From contig NW_026611593.1 of assembly GCF_028502605.1 (NCBI RefSeq), forward strand, positions 2,294,001 to 2,358,000: 64,000 bases of DNA. The letters run 5' to 3'. The stretch's first letter is position 1. Every line of letters begins with the position of its first letter. This DNA comes from Trichoderma breve. Its lineage: Eukaryota; Ascomycota; Sordariomycetes; Hypocreales; Hypocreaceae. This document shows, in pieces, positions 12,120-22,766 of the stretch. The translations under genes were made by a program, and so were the position numbers. The notes under the pieces were generated by a model, which was not told where the DNA came from, searched no databases, and saw nothing but the letters and a program-made list of their open reading frames with translations.

Positions 12120-14043
12120 ACGACTGCCACATGATACCCATTTTTTTGACGATATGAAAACGGGAAGGCCTTGCGGTCCACCGGGGGGGAGTGAAGGGCG
12201 TCTTGTTGCTTTTCTTGTTTCTTTCTTTTGTTTGATCACCCATTCCTTGGACATCGTGGACGGGAAAGAAAGGTCACAGCGCGATTGCATGTTTTTACAA
12301 CTCCTGTCAACCTATCCTCATCACTCGAACCATTTGCGGCTGGTGTTTAGATACTTGGGTCACTTTCTGTTCTTTCATCTGTTTCCATCTTTTTCCCCCC
12401 TCGGCCCCCCGTTGGCGGCAGGCACACCGAAACAAAAAACAACAACTATATGAGCATATCACAGTGTGTAGATAAAGGGACTTTGATCGAACCATATACA
12501 CGATCAAATGTCGAAGCACCAAATCATACTAGGTACATACGAAGAAATAAACTATCCAAGGTACCCATAGAAAACGCCTCGCTCTCGTTGCTTAGTTTGG
12601 CAAACTTGTTTTTCTCTACTCGTGTTTCTGGCGCCTTTTCGTATCACGGAATGTCCTTTTGGTGTGCTTACGTATGCAATTTAACGCAGAAAGGCAATTG
12701 AAGACCGGCGAGCGGCCGACCAAATGGCCGACATTTTGGACAAAAGACCCTGGCCGCTTCGGCGCCGAATACAGTGCGACATAATGAGGGTCTTTTTCTT
12801 CTTCTTTTCCCTTGCTGCGTCTCGCTTTTGGTCGGTGACCTTTTTGAGGGGCGGTTTTTCTCTCTTTCTTTTTGGGCTACAGAGTAGCCTATGTGGTGTG
12901 TGCTCGCTGGATTTCTCGGGGCTTCGCGTTATTTCTTTTTGGTCCGTTGCCTACTTGTATGCACATTGATGGGGGCTCTCGGTGGAGGTGCATTTGCATT
13001 GAGGCGGCCAGTTAGGAAGCGTTGTGTACGAAAGGTGGGTGAGGGGAGTGTGGGATATGTTATGTACAGTAGAGGGGGAAGTGGGAGTTGGTGTGGTGAT
13101 GGGGGACTGATTGATTTGACTTGATCTGATTATTGAGGGTTGTTGCCGGAGCGGGGAGTTACGAGGATAGTCTGGTTGACATGGATGGGGGCTGTTGGAT
13201 GTTACCTGGTGTATGCACGGGGAGATGTGGTGTTGAATGTGTTGGTATGGTTGCGGTAAGGGAAGACGCTGTGCTCTGCTGTATTTGGGTAGGTATCCTA
13301 TATGATTGTTATTGTAGTATTGCCTTTGCACAAACTGAGGCCTTGCTGGTGTTTCCAGGTGAGGTTCATGATAAGATCTGTATAATAAACGGTGGATTTC
13401 CATCGTGTTGCGCTGCGTTGATATTGTACTGTGAAAGGCCTTAAAAGGATCAAAGACCAGGGATGTCCCATTGTGGAAAGTGGATGTAGCGGGTAGGACG
13501 GAAGCTTGGACATCTGCCAGAGGTACCGGTACCTGGACGGTGTTCTGAAGGCGCTGATAGGAGGATGCAGCGACGTGCTTTGTGCTTGTGCATGTACTCC
13601 ATCGGCGGAATACAGTACATAGCAATGGGTCTACAAGATCATTCCATCTCTTTTTGCCTTATATAATTAGCATCCAACTTCTAATTTCTCTCTATCTGGA
13701 TATTACTACTGTACTGCTAGTAGTACAATAAACTTGACCCCTGAGATCACGATCAAGAAATGCAGCTTAAGGAGAGAAACGGCGCTAGACTAAACTGGTG
13801 GTGGCGCCGTCTGGTCTCTGTTTTTCCTGGGGTAGAGATTGGAGATTGAAGATTAGATAAGGCACCAGGGACGTTTGACACAATCAGGCACTATTGCAGG
13901 TACCTGGAGCGTCGCTCACGTGCTGCTGCGGCTGTATGAAGCGCCCGTTGATCAATTCAATACTACCTAATCATCATCAGAGGGAGTCATCGCTTTTCCA
14001 TTTCTATCCTTTTAGAGCATATAATATTATAGAGAGCCACGCA
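12120..14043. other. intergenic region between the regulator and aminopeptidase P
   Basis: No gene is supported. A 224-codon minus-strand frame (12951-13625) is Pro/Ser/His/Tyr-rich, has no domain and no codon bias matching its neighbours, and is probably chance. The first few hundred bases are T-rich 3' flank of the regulator. The last few hundred bases are the promoter of the peptidase gene, ending in AT-rich leader just before the ATG at 14044. Confidence 0.4.
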
Positions 14044-15890
14044 ATGGAGGACCTCGACTTCAGCTTCATCCTCGACGATGAGTTTGACGCAGTGTAAGCG
14101 CGCCACTCCATGTGTTGGTCGCAAGTCCAACTGCTTACAGGCGGTAAATGAAATAGGGCCATAGCTAAGAGGGAGGACTGGGAGGTTTGGAAGACGCGAA
14201 AGTATCCGGGTGAGTGAACGATGAATGCGACAGCTCTTTCTCTTTCCAACTATTTGACTGACTCTCTCCCGTGCGGCTTTTAGCCAAGGAGCATGCGCGC
14301 AAAGTCGCCCAGAAGCTCGGGGTCTCGGATGGCATCATCTACTTGCCTGGCCAGCCGGAGAACAACTACGAGGACTCGGACCAGGGGCCGCCATTGAGAC
14401 AGCGCCGATAGTAAGCTCGACTCCCTCTGATCCTCTATTCTGCTATCCATGGAATATCTCTCCCTCCATGGCGCTGACAAGACCGGCGCAGCTTCTACTA
14501 CCTGAGCGGCGCCAACTTCCACGACTGCTTCGTCACCTACGAGATTCGCACCGATGCCCTCATTCTCTGGATCCCCTATGTCGAGCCGCGCCAGGTGCTC
14601 TGGTTTGGCTCAACGCCCGACACCGCCAAGGCAAAGCAGCTGTACGATGTCGACGAAGTGCGGTATTCGAGCCAGCTGCACAAATTCTTCGAGTCGCGCC
14701 TCTCATCGCCAACCGTTCTGTACGTGCTGCACGAGGACCAGACGCCCGCCGTGGCCAAGGGGACCAAGGTCAAGGTCAACAGCTGGATGCTGCAGCCCGC
14801 CATGGACCGCGCTCGCTGTATCAAGGACGAGTACGAAATCGCCATGATCCGTCGCGCCAACGATGTCTCCAGCGCGGGGCATCGCAAAGTCGCAGAGATG
14901 CTGCTCCGTCTCACCAACGAGCGCGAGATCGAGGCCATCTTCCAAGCTGTGTGCACTGCGCGCGGGGCTCGATCGCAGGCATACGCCATCATTGCGGGTT
15001 CGGGCGTCAATGCTTCGACGTTGCACTACGATGAGAACAACCAACCCCTGGAAGGCAAGGAGCTTGTCGTTCTTGATGCGGGATGCGAGTGGCAATGCTA
15101 TGCTAGCGATGTAACGCGCACGCTGCCCATCAAGGGTCGCTTTTCTACCAAGGGCGCAGCTATCTACAACCTCGTTCAGACAATGCAGGAGGAATGTATC
15201 AGCAAAGTCAAGCCCGGCGTCCAGTTCTATCAGCTGCACCTCCACGCCGCAGCCGTCGCCGTCGTCGGCCTCCTCAAACTGGGCATTCTCAAGGGCGACA
15301 TTGGCGAGGTTACCAAGGCCGGCACCGTCACCGCATTCTTCCCACACGGGCTTGGCCACCACGTCGGCCTGGAGGTGCATGATGTTCCGGGCAGTCTCCC
15401 GCTGATGACGCTCCTTAACTTGGGTCTCGATGGTGGGAAGCGGCAGATGATTAATGCGGAGGCGCTGACCAAGATGAGCGCCGCGATGCGCCTTGGTGAT
15501 GGTGAGACGGCGACTGCGCGCGCCAAGGCTCTGAAGGAGAGACAAGTGCTCGAGCCCAACATGATTGTCACCGTCGAGCCTGGCATGTAAGTTTTCTTTT
15601 TCACTCTATATCCCCTTTACAAGCTATTATCAGCCAAGTATGGTGTATGCTAATGGGTGTGTCAAATAAATAGTTATTTCTGCCGCGAGTACATTGAGGG
15701 ATACTATCTCACCAACCCAGATCACGCCAAGTTCATCAACAAAGACGTTCTTGAAGGATACTATACCGTTGGAGGCTGCCGCATCGAAGACGACATTCTC
15801 GTTACCGAGGATGGCTACGAGAACCTGACATCGGCTCCCAAGGGTCAAGAAATGGTCGATGTCATTAACGCCAAGAAAGGCCGCCAGTAA
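14044..15890 (+). CDS. Xaa-Pro aminopeptidase / aminopeptidase P-like metallopeptidase (M24B)
   Basis: Cleaves an N-terminal residue linked to proline, probably in the cytosol since no signal peptide is seen. Five exons, 14044-14093, 14157-14209, 14284-14410, 14492-15586 and 15674-15890, encode 513 residues, the usual size for fungal PepP-type proteins. The N-terminal AMP_N domain contains [19 protein letters not shown]. The pita-bread catalytic domain has all five expected metal ligands: Asp272 (LDAGCE), Asp283 (SDVTRT), His366 ([13 protein letters not shown]), Glu439 (VEPGIYF) and Glu480 (GGCRIEDD). The third-to-last motif is split by the final intron, where the spliced codon gives Ile in EPGIYF. 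No frameshift or missing residue was noticed. Similar proteins are named PEPP or prolidase; substrate length preference cannot be read from sequence. Confidence 0.93.
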
Positions 15891-16540
15891 AGAACTTTCT
15901 TTCTTCTTTTTTATTTCTAATGAGGATATACAAGACTGTTTATGGGAAGAATTTATTGGGATACCGGGTATAGTACAGCATATAATGTCTCTTTTCTTTC
16001 TCTCTCGTTCATTTTGGATGAGTCCAGTTGGTATTTTTTGATGTACCTAAGGTACTTAGCATATGATGCGAGAACGAAACTCCATAGCGGGCATGTTACG
16101 ACGTCAAAATGAAATGTTTGCCTCGTTTTTGATATGTCATCCAATTCATGCATGCTATATATGTATAGACGTGTGATGTAGTTACAAATAAATGTGGGAA
16201 GATAAAAAAAAAATCGTCTTTTGTTTATACAAAAAGCCTCCCTCCTCTGTCTCTGAATCATAACAGGTCGTTCAACTTTCATGTCTCAACTCTCAAATAT
16301 ATATGGGTTTTCGTCTCCTCGCTCTTACTTGTGCAGTACAGAATGTATGCATTGGGAGGAGCGTGGGATCTTGGTTGGTTTTGGTGGGTTCGAGTGTAGG
16401 TTGGCAAACTGCGGCGCTTTCAAGCGAGTATTCAAGCCATCATCCATCGTCCAGATGTAGCACAAGGTCATCAGGAGAATGTATCACGTCCGCCATTGGC
16501 AATAAAATAACGCGGTGCGCCGAGATCGTAAAGTACCCTT
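15891..16540. other. convergent 3' intergenic region
   Basis: This 650-bp stretch lies between the stop codons of the aminopeptidase (plus) and the lectin (minus). It is AT-rich with T-tracts and A-tracts, as expected for 3' untranslated and polyadenylation regions. I see no gene. Confidence 0.5.
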
Positions 16541-17995
16541 TCATAGGTACTTCTTGGGTGAGTTTGCCCTCCGTCGCTTATAAACCACATATGCGCCCAC
16601 CAGAACAACCTGCGTCCCGATAATCACGGCAATCAACTTGCCATGTCCGGGGATATTCTCCGTAACCCTCGCCGTAAGCGACATGTGGTGTGTCCGCAGC
16701 GCGCCATGCATCGACCTCTCGGTGGTGCTCAGCCTCTCGTGCAGCTCCGTGTTCATGTTGCGCACCTCGTTCTCGAGAGCGACGATGCGCTGCTGGAAGG
16801 TGGCCAGCTGGTCGAGCAGGGCGAGCTTGGAGTTGACGGCGGCGAAGAGGTCCTGGACTTCGTTGTGGCGCTGCTCGTCCATCTGGTGGTGGCGCGAGAC
16901 AGAGCGGTAGACGGAGGCGAGCTGGTGGTTGGTGCCCTGGAGGCGGTTGTGCAGGTCCTGGAACTGCGCCTTGGAGGACTGGAAGGTGTCTGCGTCTTGG
17001 TCGGCGACCTCTTCGAAGTCTTGGCTGTTGGTGGGCACTTGCTGCTGGCGGCTGTAGGCGAACTGGGTGCCGCCGTTGGAGTTGCTGCTGGTATCTTTGT
17101 TACCATTGTTGTTGTTACCGTTGTTGTTATTGTTGTTATTGTTATTGCTGTTGTCGTTGTTGTTGCTGCCAGAGTTGATGTCGTGGCTGGAAGTTTCCGA
17201 AGTCACAACCATCTTGAAGACCTCAAACGAGTCGGGGCTGTCTGGTGTGGACGCAGTGATGCCCACAAAGTTGCCCTTTGGCAAGCTCACTTTGCTCGTC
17301 TCAAAGCACGTCTTGCCGTCAATCTGAACCCGGAAGCCATCGCCCCTCTGGCGCAACTTGATCTGCGCCGGCCGGCCCAGGTTGCGGTAGCTGAACTGGC
17401 AGTGGCCAAACGCAAGCGAGTCGACATTGTGGTGCTGCGAGAAGTCGGTCGAGCCGTCGTTGAGGAAGCCGCGCAACATGCCGCCCTGGCCGCCGTGCGA
17501 GTCAATGACCAGCACCAAACCGTCGAAGCGGCCAGCGTTATAGACGCTGCGGGTGCCGAGGTTCTTGCCATCGCGGGCCACCCAGATGTTGAGGTTACCG
17601 CCCGCCCTGTCGGGACCGCTGGCGCGAAAGTCGACGTCGATGATCCAGTTGGAGTGGACCAGAGGGTTCTCGCTCCAGATGGCGCCGCGCGCATTGCCTG
17701 GCGCAACGGGGGTGAGGATGACCTTGCTGGAGAGGATCTCTGGCATGCCGGGCTGGCCTGAGACGGCGAAGTTGGCGATGTGGCCTGGGTTGTCGGCCGG
17801 GCTTATCCTGGACGGCGCAGAGACGCATTAGCTGCCATTGTCACTGTCTCGAAGCAATTGGCGCGAATCAGACACAAGACAAAACGAAACAAAGACATAC
17901 CGCCCTGCATATCCAAAACTGAGCTCGCTGACGAGGAAATAAGCTTGAGCGGCACCGGCGCCCAAGAGGGCCGCCAGCGACATGGAGAATCGCAT
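16541..17995 (-). CDS. L-type lectin cargo receptor, ERGIC-53/Emp47-like
   Basis: Type I membrane lectin expected to bind high-mannose glycoproteins and cycle between ER and Golgi. Two exons (17995-17901, 17807-16541; 93-bp intron) encode 453 residues. An N-terminal signal peptide (MRFSMSLAALLGAGAAQA) precedes the legume-lectin-like domain, with the segment VLVIDSHGGQGGMLRGFLND resembling the ligand-binding region of Emp47/ERGIC-53. An Asn/Gly/Ser-rich linker with runs of Asn follows (17080-17190), then a coiled-coil stalk (about residues 280-400), a single membrane span (LIAVIIGTQVVLVGAYVVY) and a cytosolic tail ending KKYL, a dilysine (KKXX) COPI retrieval signal. All elements of an ERGIC-53 family member are present in the expected order. 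The gene is transcribed divergently from ALG8. A 372-codon frame on the opposite strand is a codon-bias shadow. Confidence 0.92.
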
Positions 17996-18700
17996 CGTGA
18001 CTGAGGGAAGGCGGGGGATTTTTCAGGCCAGGTTTACGGATGCAAAAAGCCCGGCTTCAGGTCCCAAAGCCAGGCACCGCGAGAGGGGAATATATAGAAA
18101 CAATTGAACCGAAGAGTTGTAGCCGAGTTGTCGAGCGGGTTGGGAAAATAGCCAGAAGGACACTTTGCACTAGAGGCGCAGAGGCACAACAGCTCTGGAG
18201 CAAGTGCCTTTTGCGAAACAGCGCCGCCGAGCTTGGCTGAAGCACAGACGAGAAGAAGAAAGAAAAGATGAAATGCGCAAAAAAGAGCAGAAAATCCAAC
18301 AAGCCGCGCACTGAAGCAAACGAGAAGCGACTATAGGCAATATACACATAAAATACACGGAGAGAGCATTATCTGGCTTCTATTCTCACCTTCTCCAACC
18401 ATGGATCGTTTCATGGCCACTTACACAGCTGTGGCTAAATGTGGCGGGGGATGACTTCTGCAACGGCGCGCTAGGCCAAACCAGGCAGTATAAAAAAGAG
18501 AAAGAAAAAAAAAACGATATGCCAACTATGGGGTAAATTGCAAGCTTGTTGTGGCTGCTCCGTACCTTAATCTCAGACAAGGCAATTTGTTCTCTGTAGC
18601 GCCAATCACCACCATCTCAGGACTTTGGCTTGCTCTGCTCTCCAACTCCCTGCAGCAACACTCGAGATGCGGTAGCAATTCCGCCTGCAGAATAGACACA
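17996..18700. promoter_or_regulatory. divergent promoter between cargo lectin and ALG8
   Basis: 705 bp separate the two divergent start codons. Both products act on N-glycoproteins in the early secretory pathway, so co-regulation is plausible. I looked for ACGTG-core unfolded-protein-response-type elements and saw none that is convincing. An A-rich tract lies near 18490-18520, and a TATATAG element at 18089-18097 is about 95-100 bp from the lectin ATG. The shared-promoter function is inference from arrangement only. Confidence 0.45.
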
Positions 18701-20377
18701 ATGGCAGAGTCGTTTCCTACGCTGACGCAATGCGCGCTGGTGGCCGCCGCATTCAAGGTGCTCCTGTTCCCGGCCTAGTAAGTTTCATGCTCTACTGGAT
18801 TCTAGCTCTGCTGCCTTGCTTTCACATGCATGCATGCCGCTGGAAGAAAGACGCGATGTTGACGTTGACTGACTGAACGTTGGCTTGTAGCAAGTCGACC
18901 GACTTCGAGGTCCACCGCAACTGGCTGGCCATCACCAACAGCCTTCCTCTGTCCGAATGGTACTACGAAAAGACTTCAGAATGGACTCTCGACTACCCGC
19001 CCTTCTTCGCCTACTTTGAGTGGCTGCTCGCCCACGTCGCTCGCCTGATAGATCCGGCCATGGTGCGGGTATACAATCTTGGATATGATAGCTGGGAGAC
19101 AGTTTACTTCCAGAGGTTCTCCGTCATCATCACTGAGCTTCTCTTGGTGTACGCCCTGCAAATGTTCATCGACTCGTCACCTCTGCAGTCCAAAAGGGCT
19201 GCCCAGGTCGCCGCGCTGTCTGTCGTCTTGTCACCCGGGCTGCTCATCATCGACCACATCCATTTCCAGTACAACGGATTCATGTACGGAATCCTCGTTG
19301 TGTCGCTGGTACTGGCGCGATGCAAGTCAACGCTGCTGCAGAGCGGCCTCGTCTTTGGGGCGCTTCTCTGTTTCAAGCACATCTATCTCTATCTGGCGCC
19401 GGCCTACTTTGTCTTTCTCTTGAGAGCGTACTGCCTGTCGGCGAGATCGATTTTCCAGATCAAGTTTCTCAACTGCGTCAAGCTTGGCCTCGGACTTGCA
19501 GGGATATTCGGAGCTGCATTCGGACCCTTTGCGCTGATGGAGCAGATCCCCCAGCTCCTTAGCCGACTCTTTCCCTTTTCACGTGGCTTGTGCCATGCTT
19601 ACTGGGCGCCAAATGTCTGGGCACTCTACTCTTTGGCCGATCGCGTCTTGATTCACTGTGAGTGCAAACTGTTACACTGGAATGCGTAAAAGAACGAGGA
19701 ACTGATTCGCAGTAGTTGCGCCAAAGTTGGGTCTGCCACTCAAGACTGAGGCTCTGAACAGTGTCACTCGTGGCTTAGTCGGCGACACGGCCTTTGCAGT
19801 CCTGCCCGAGATTACCCCTCGCATGTGCTTCGCCTTGACGCTCTTTTTCCAAGTCCTTCCCCTCATCAAGCTCTTTAAACGACCTACGTGGGAAAACTTT
19901 ATTGGAGCAGTGACGCTGTGTGGTTATGCCTCGTTCCTCTTTGGCTGGCACGTGCATGAAAAAGCCATTCTGCTGGTCATTATCCCCTTCAGTTTGATCG
20001 CCCTCAGGGACCGACGACACCTCGGCGCATTCCGGCCACTCATCGTCGCGGGTCACGTGTCGCTGTTCCCGTTGATCTTCACACCCGCCGAATTCCCCAT
20101 CAAGACGATCTACACCGTCTTCTGGTTAGTCTTGTTCCTGACGTCGCTGGACCGCATGGCGCCAGCATCCAACCAGCCAAGAGTCTTCCTTTTGGATCGA
20201 TTCAGCACGCTTTATATTGCGGTGAGCATCCCGCTCATTGCATACACGTCCCTCTTCCACCATATCATATTTGGAAGCCGGCTTGAGTTTCTCCCCTTGA
20301 TGTTTACGAGCTCCTACACCGCGATAGGCGTGGTTGGCAGCTGGGTCGGATACATGGTTGTGTACTATACATGCTAG
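18701..20377 (+). CDS. alg8: dolichyl-P-Glc:Glc1Man9GlcNAc2-PP-dolichol alpha-1,3-glucosyltransferase (ALG8)
   Basis: Adds the second glucose to the lipid-linked oligosaccharide used for N-glycosylation, in the ER membrane with the active site on the lumenal side. Three exons (18701-18777, 18891-19657, 19713-20377; introns 113 and 55 bp) give 502 residues, normal for ALG8. The first lumenal loop has the ALG6/ALG8 signature [20 protein letters not shown] and then [20 protein letters not shown]; the Asp and His residues there are conserved in the family. Many hydrophobic segments follow, and the motif [13 protein letters not shown] plus the C-terminal [11 protein letters not shown] are typical. 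ALG8 is preferred over ALG6 because of the [11 protein letters not shown] and [11 protein letters not shown] patterns I recall, which I could not check by alignment. Divergent from the cargo lectin. Confidence 0.88.
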
Positions 20378-22766
20378 AGCTGGCGATATGAGAAGACAAA
20401 AAGTAGTGGGATGTAGTGATACCCTAGTAGAGAAGATAGAATTGTTGAAAGCAAATTTCGCTCTCTTGTTTGCCCGCTGCTAGAGCCCCGAACACGCCCG
20501 GATGCCGCGTCGCTTGAAGTGCGGCATTGAGGTGGGCTTAGTCATCATGTAGGGTCGGGTAGTGGGGCGCTCCACGTGAGGCGAGGCTGACGATTCCCGT
20601 TTTGTGCTGAGCCAGTGGAACCAGGGTTGAGACTGGGGGGCGGCATCGACAGGGAATGCGAACAAAGACACGCTGCCAGCATTGGGCAGAACAGCTTCAA
20701 CGAGGGCAATGCCATGAGGGAAAACGGCGTCAATTGGCAGCAAGAGAGACTCTTGAGTCTTTTTTACACAGGGGATGCGAATAGCCGCAGGCGGAATGAC
20801 GTCAGGGCTAGCGCGGACAGTTGCCGAATTTGGAAATCAGGGACACGAACGTTGCAAAAGGAACGGCACCGACCAAAGGGCATTGACAGCTGGTATAATT
20901 GAGGCATGTGAGGGACTGGTTGAGATAAACGGCACGATTTACATCTCATTGTGAGAATTGAGTTGCGTGCATTGTTTGCATCCATCATGCTGACTTCTCG
21001 TGACCGTTGCTCGCTGGCCCCCTCAGAAAGAAGAGCGGCCCCCCCGAGCCAAATCGCCCGCTACCCGGCCCCCGAACTGGAAGACTGGACCACTACCTGC
21101 CGACCGCCGATCCGCGCCGCGCACGTACGGGGGCATAAGTCGCTGAAAAATGGGCGGATGCGCGCCATTCAGCGTATTTTGGAATCGGTGAAATTCAGGG
21201 AACAAAACGAGCCCGAAAAAGGGCGTGATGTTGTAGGTTGCGAGGTTGTTGTGGGCGGTTGATGAGTGGAGGGTTGATGGGATGGGTATTTCGGTTGTTT
21301 TTTTTTTTTTCTCGGGGGGGTTTTTTTGCTAGGTACTCGTAGGTTGCAAGTAGGCCTAGTTGGGTTTACTGTGGTGGAAGGTTCCCTTTTTTTTAGAGGA
21401 GGGGGAGCGGATGGCCGGGGGTTTGGGTTTTGGAGAAGAAGGGGAGGGAAAAAAAGGAAAAAGACGGCAGACGGAGGTAGAGTGAGAGGACGGACGGGGG
21501 TGGGAGTGTCTTGGGTGGCAGGCAGGGAACAAAGGATTTGGCGCGGGGGGGTTCCGCAAGGAGCGGCGGTACGGGGAGGGTACATGGGTGAGTAGGGGGA
21601 AGTGCCGGAGGTTGCTGTGTATGGATGATGCGAGTAAGCAATGGGAGAGGATTGTGAGGGGATTTGGGGGAGATTTGGGGTTGGTTATGAGTCAGAGATG
21701 AAGATGGATTATTTTTAATGTTATTTTTCATTCTGGTCAAATGGTTGAAAGATGTTGTTGAGGTGAGAGTTGATGCACCCAGAAGACATATTCATTGGCT
21801 TATCCCCAAGGCATCCATCAAGGCAACAACCATCACCTGTCAGCAAGACAACAAATCGAATTGGTACAAATGAAAGAAAGCATCTAATCTAATCTATTTT
21901 CTAGGTATCAATACCATGCACCAGCTTCACTGCCCGTCAATGTCACCCTGACTGCCATATACCGTTTCTTGGCATTTCCCGACATGCAGTTATAGTAGGT
22001 ACCCCCCAGGTACTCTGCACGCCCGCGGTACCGGCCGAGTACAACGCCAGGTACATGGACCGCTAAACGCTGGTGCTGGTTGACCGTCTCCACGGCGGGA
22101 CGCATTTTCCCTAAGTGACTTTAGTTCCGTGGCAGCTCTCTCGTTCTCCCGCGCAATTCTTTTTCCCTCCACGCCTCCGTTGCACGTCACTCGCCCTCAG
22201 TCGCGTCGAGATCGAGTCTTCACGCAGCTTCCACCACCGCCTCGGCATCCAGGAAATGCCAGCCCGGCGTCCTTGCGAGCTGCCCGGACCGCGTTTGCGA
22301 TAGCTTTGAGAGGTACCAGGCCCGCATAGCCTCGTGTAAGTGCGGCATCTGGTATCTGGTCTGCCCCGGCTCCTAGTTTCCAGGCACCGCGACTTTTCTC
22401 CTCTCTTTTTTTCTCTCTCTTTCTTCTACCCTCAGCCTTGTCCACGCCTCGAAAGCTGCAAACGCAGACAGAACATTCAAGAACCTCGAACCGCAAGCCA
22501 CGACCGGAATATCGAAATCATCAGCGAATCGGAATCTGCCGTCGTCGATTCCCCTTCACTGCATCCGCGCCTCGACTTGCGCTTGGCCCGGATGCCTGTG
22601 CTGCCGAATCTTTCGATTAGATAACGCGCCAATCTTCCGATATCCTTTGTCGCCTTTCTGCTCCCCCCAATTCTGCCTGCGACAACCTTCCTGCTTTGTT
22701 TCTCTTTTTCTTTTCTCTTTCAACCCCATACAACCACCATCTCCAAATCCATTATAGCTCACAACC
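20378..22766. other. intergenic region and leader of the ITC1-like gene
   Basis: About 2.4 kb without a supported gene. It contains homopolymer runs (T and G tracts near 21297-21330), a purine-rich segment on the plus strand from 21400 to 21700, and then a pyrimidine-rich leader at 22380-22760 just before the ATG at 22767. Open frames here are Pro/Ser-rich reflections of that skew. Nothing else is recognised. Confidence 0.4.

Noticed and set aside
12951..13625. 224-codon minus-strand frame
   Set aside because: Low-complexity Pro/Ser/His/Tyr composition, no domain, no splice partners; probably a chance frame in intergenic DNA.
14703..15545. 280-codon minus-strand frame
   Set aside because: Antisense of the aminopeptidase catalytic exon, which has all metal ligands; a codon-bias shadow.
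16643..17761. 372-codon plus-strand frame opposite the lectin gene
   Set aside because: It is the antisense of a GC-biased, well-supported exon; its sequence is Val/Ala/Glu/Leu low-complexity without a domain.
21169..21740. Pro/Ser-rich minus-strand frames up to 138 codons
   Set aside because: They mirror a purine-rich strand and homopolymer tracts; no protein-like features.
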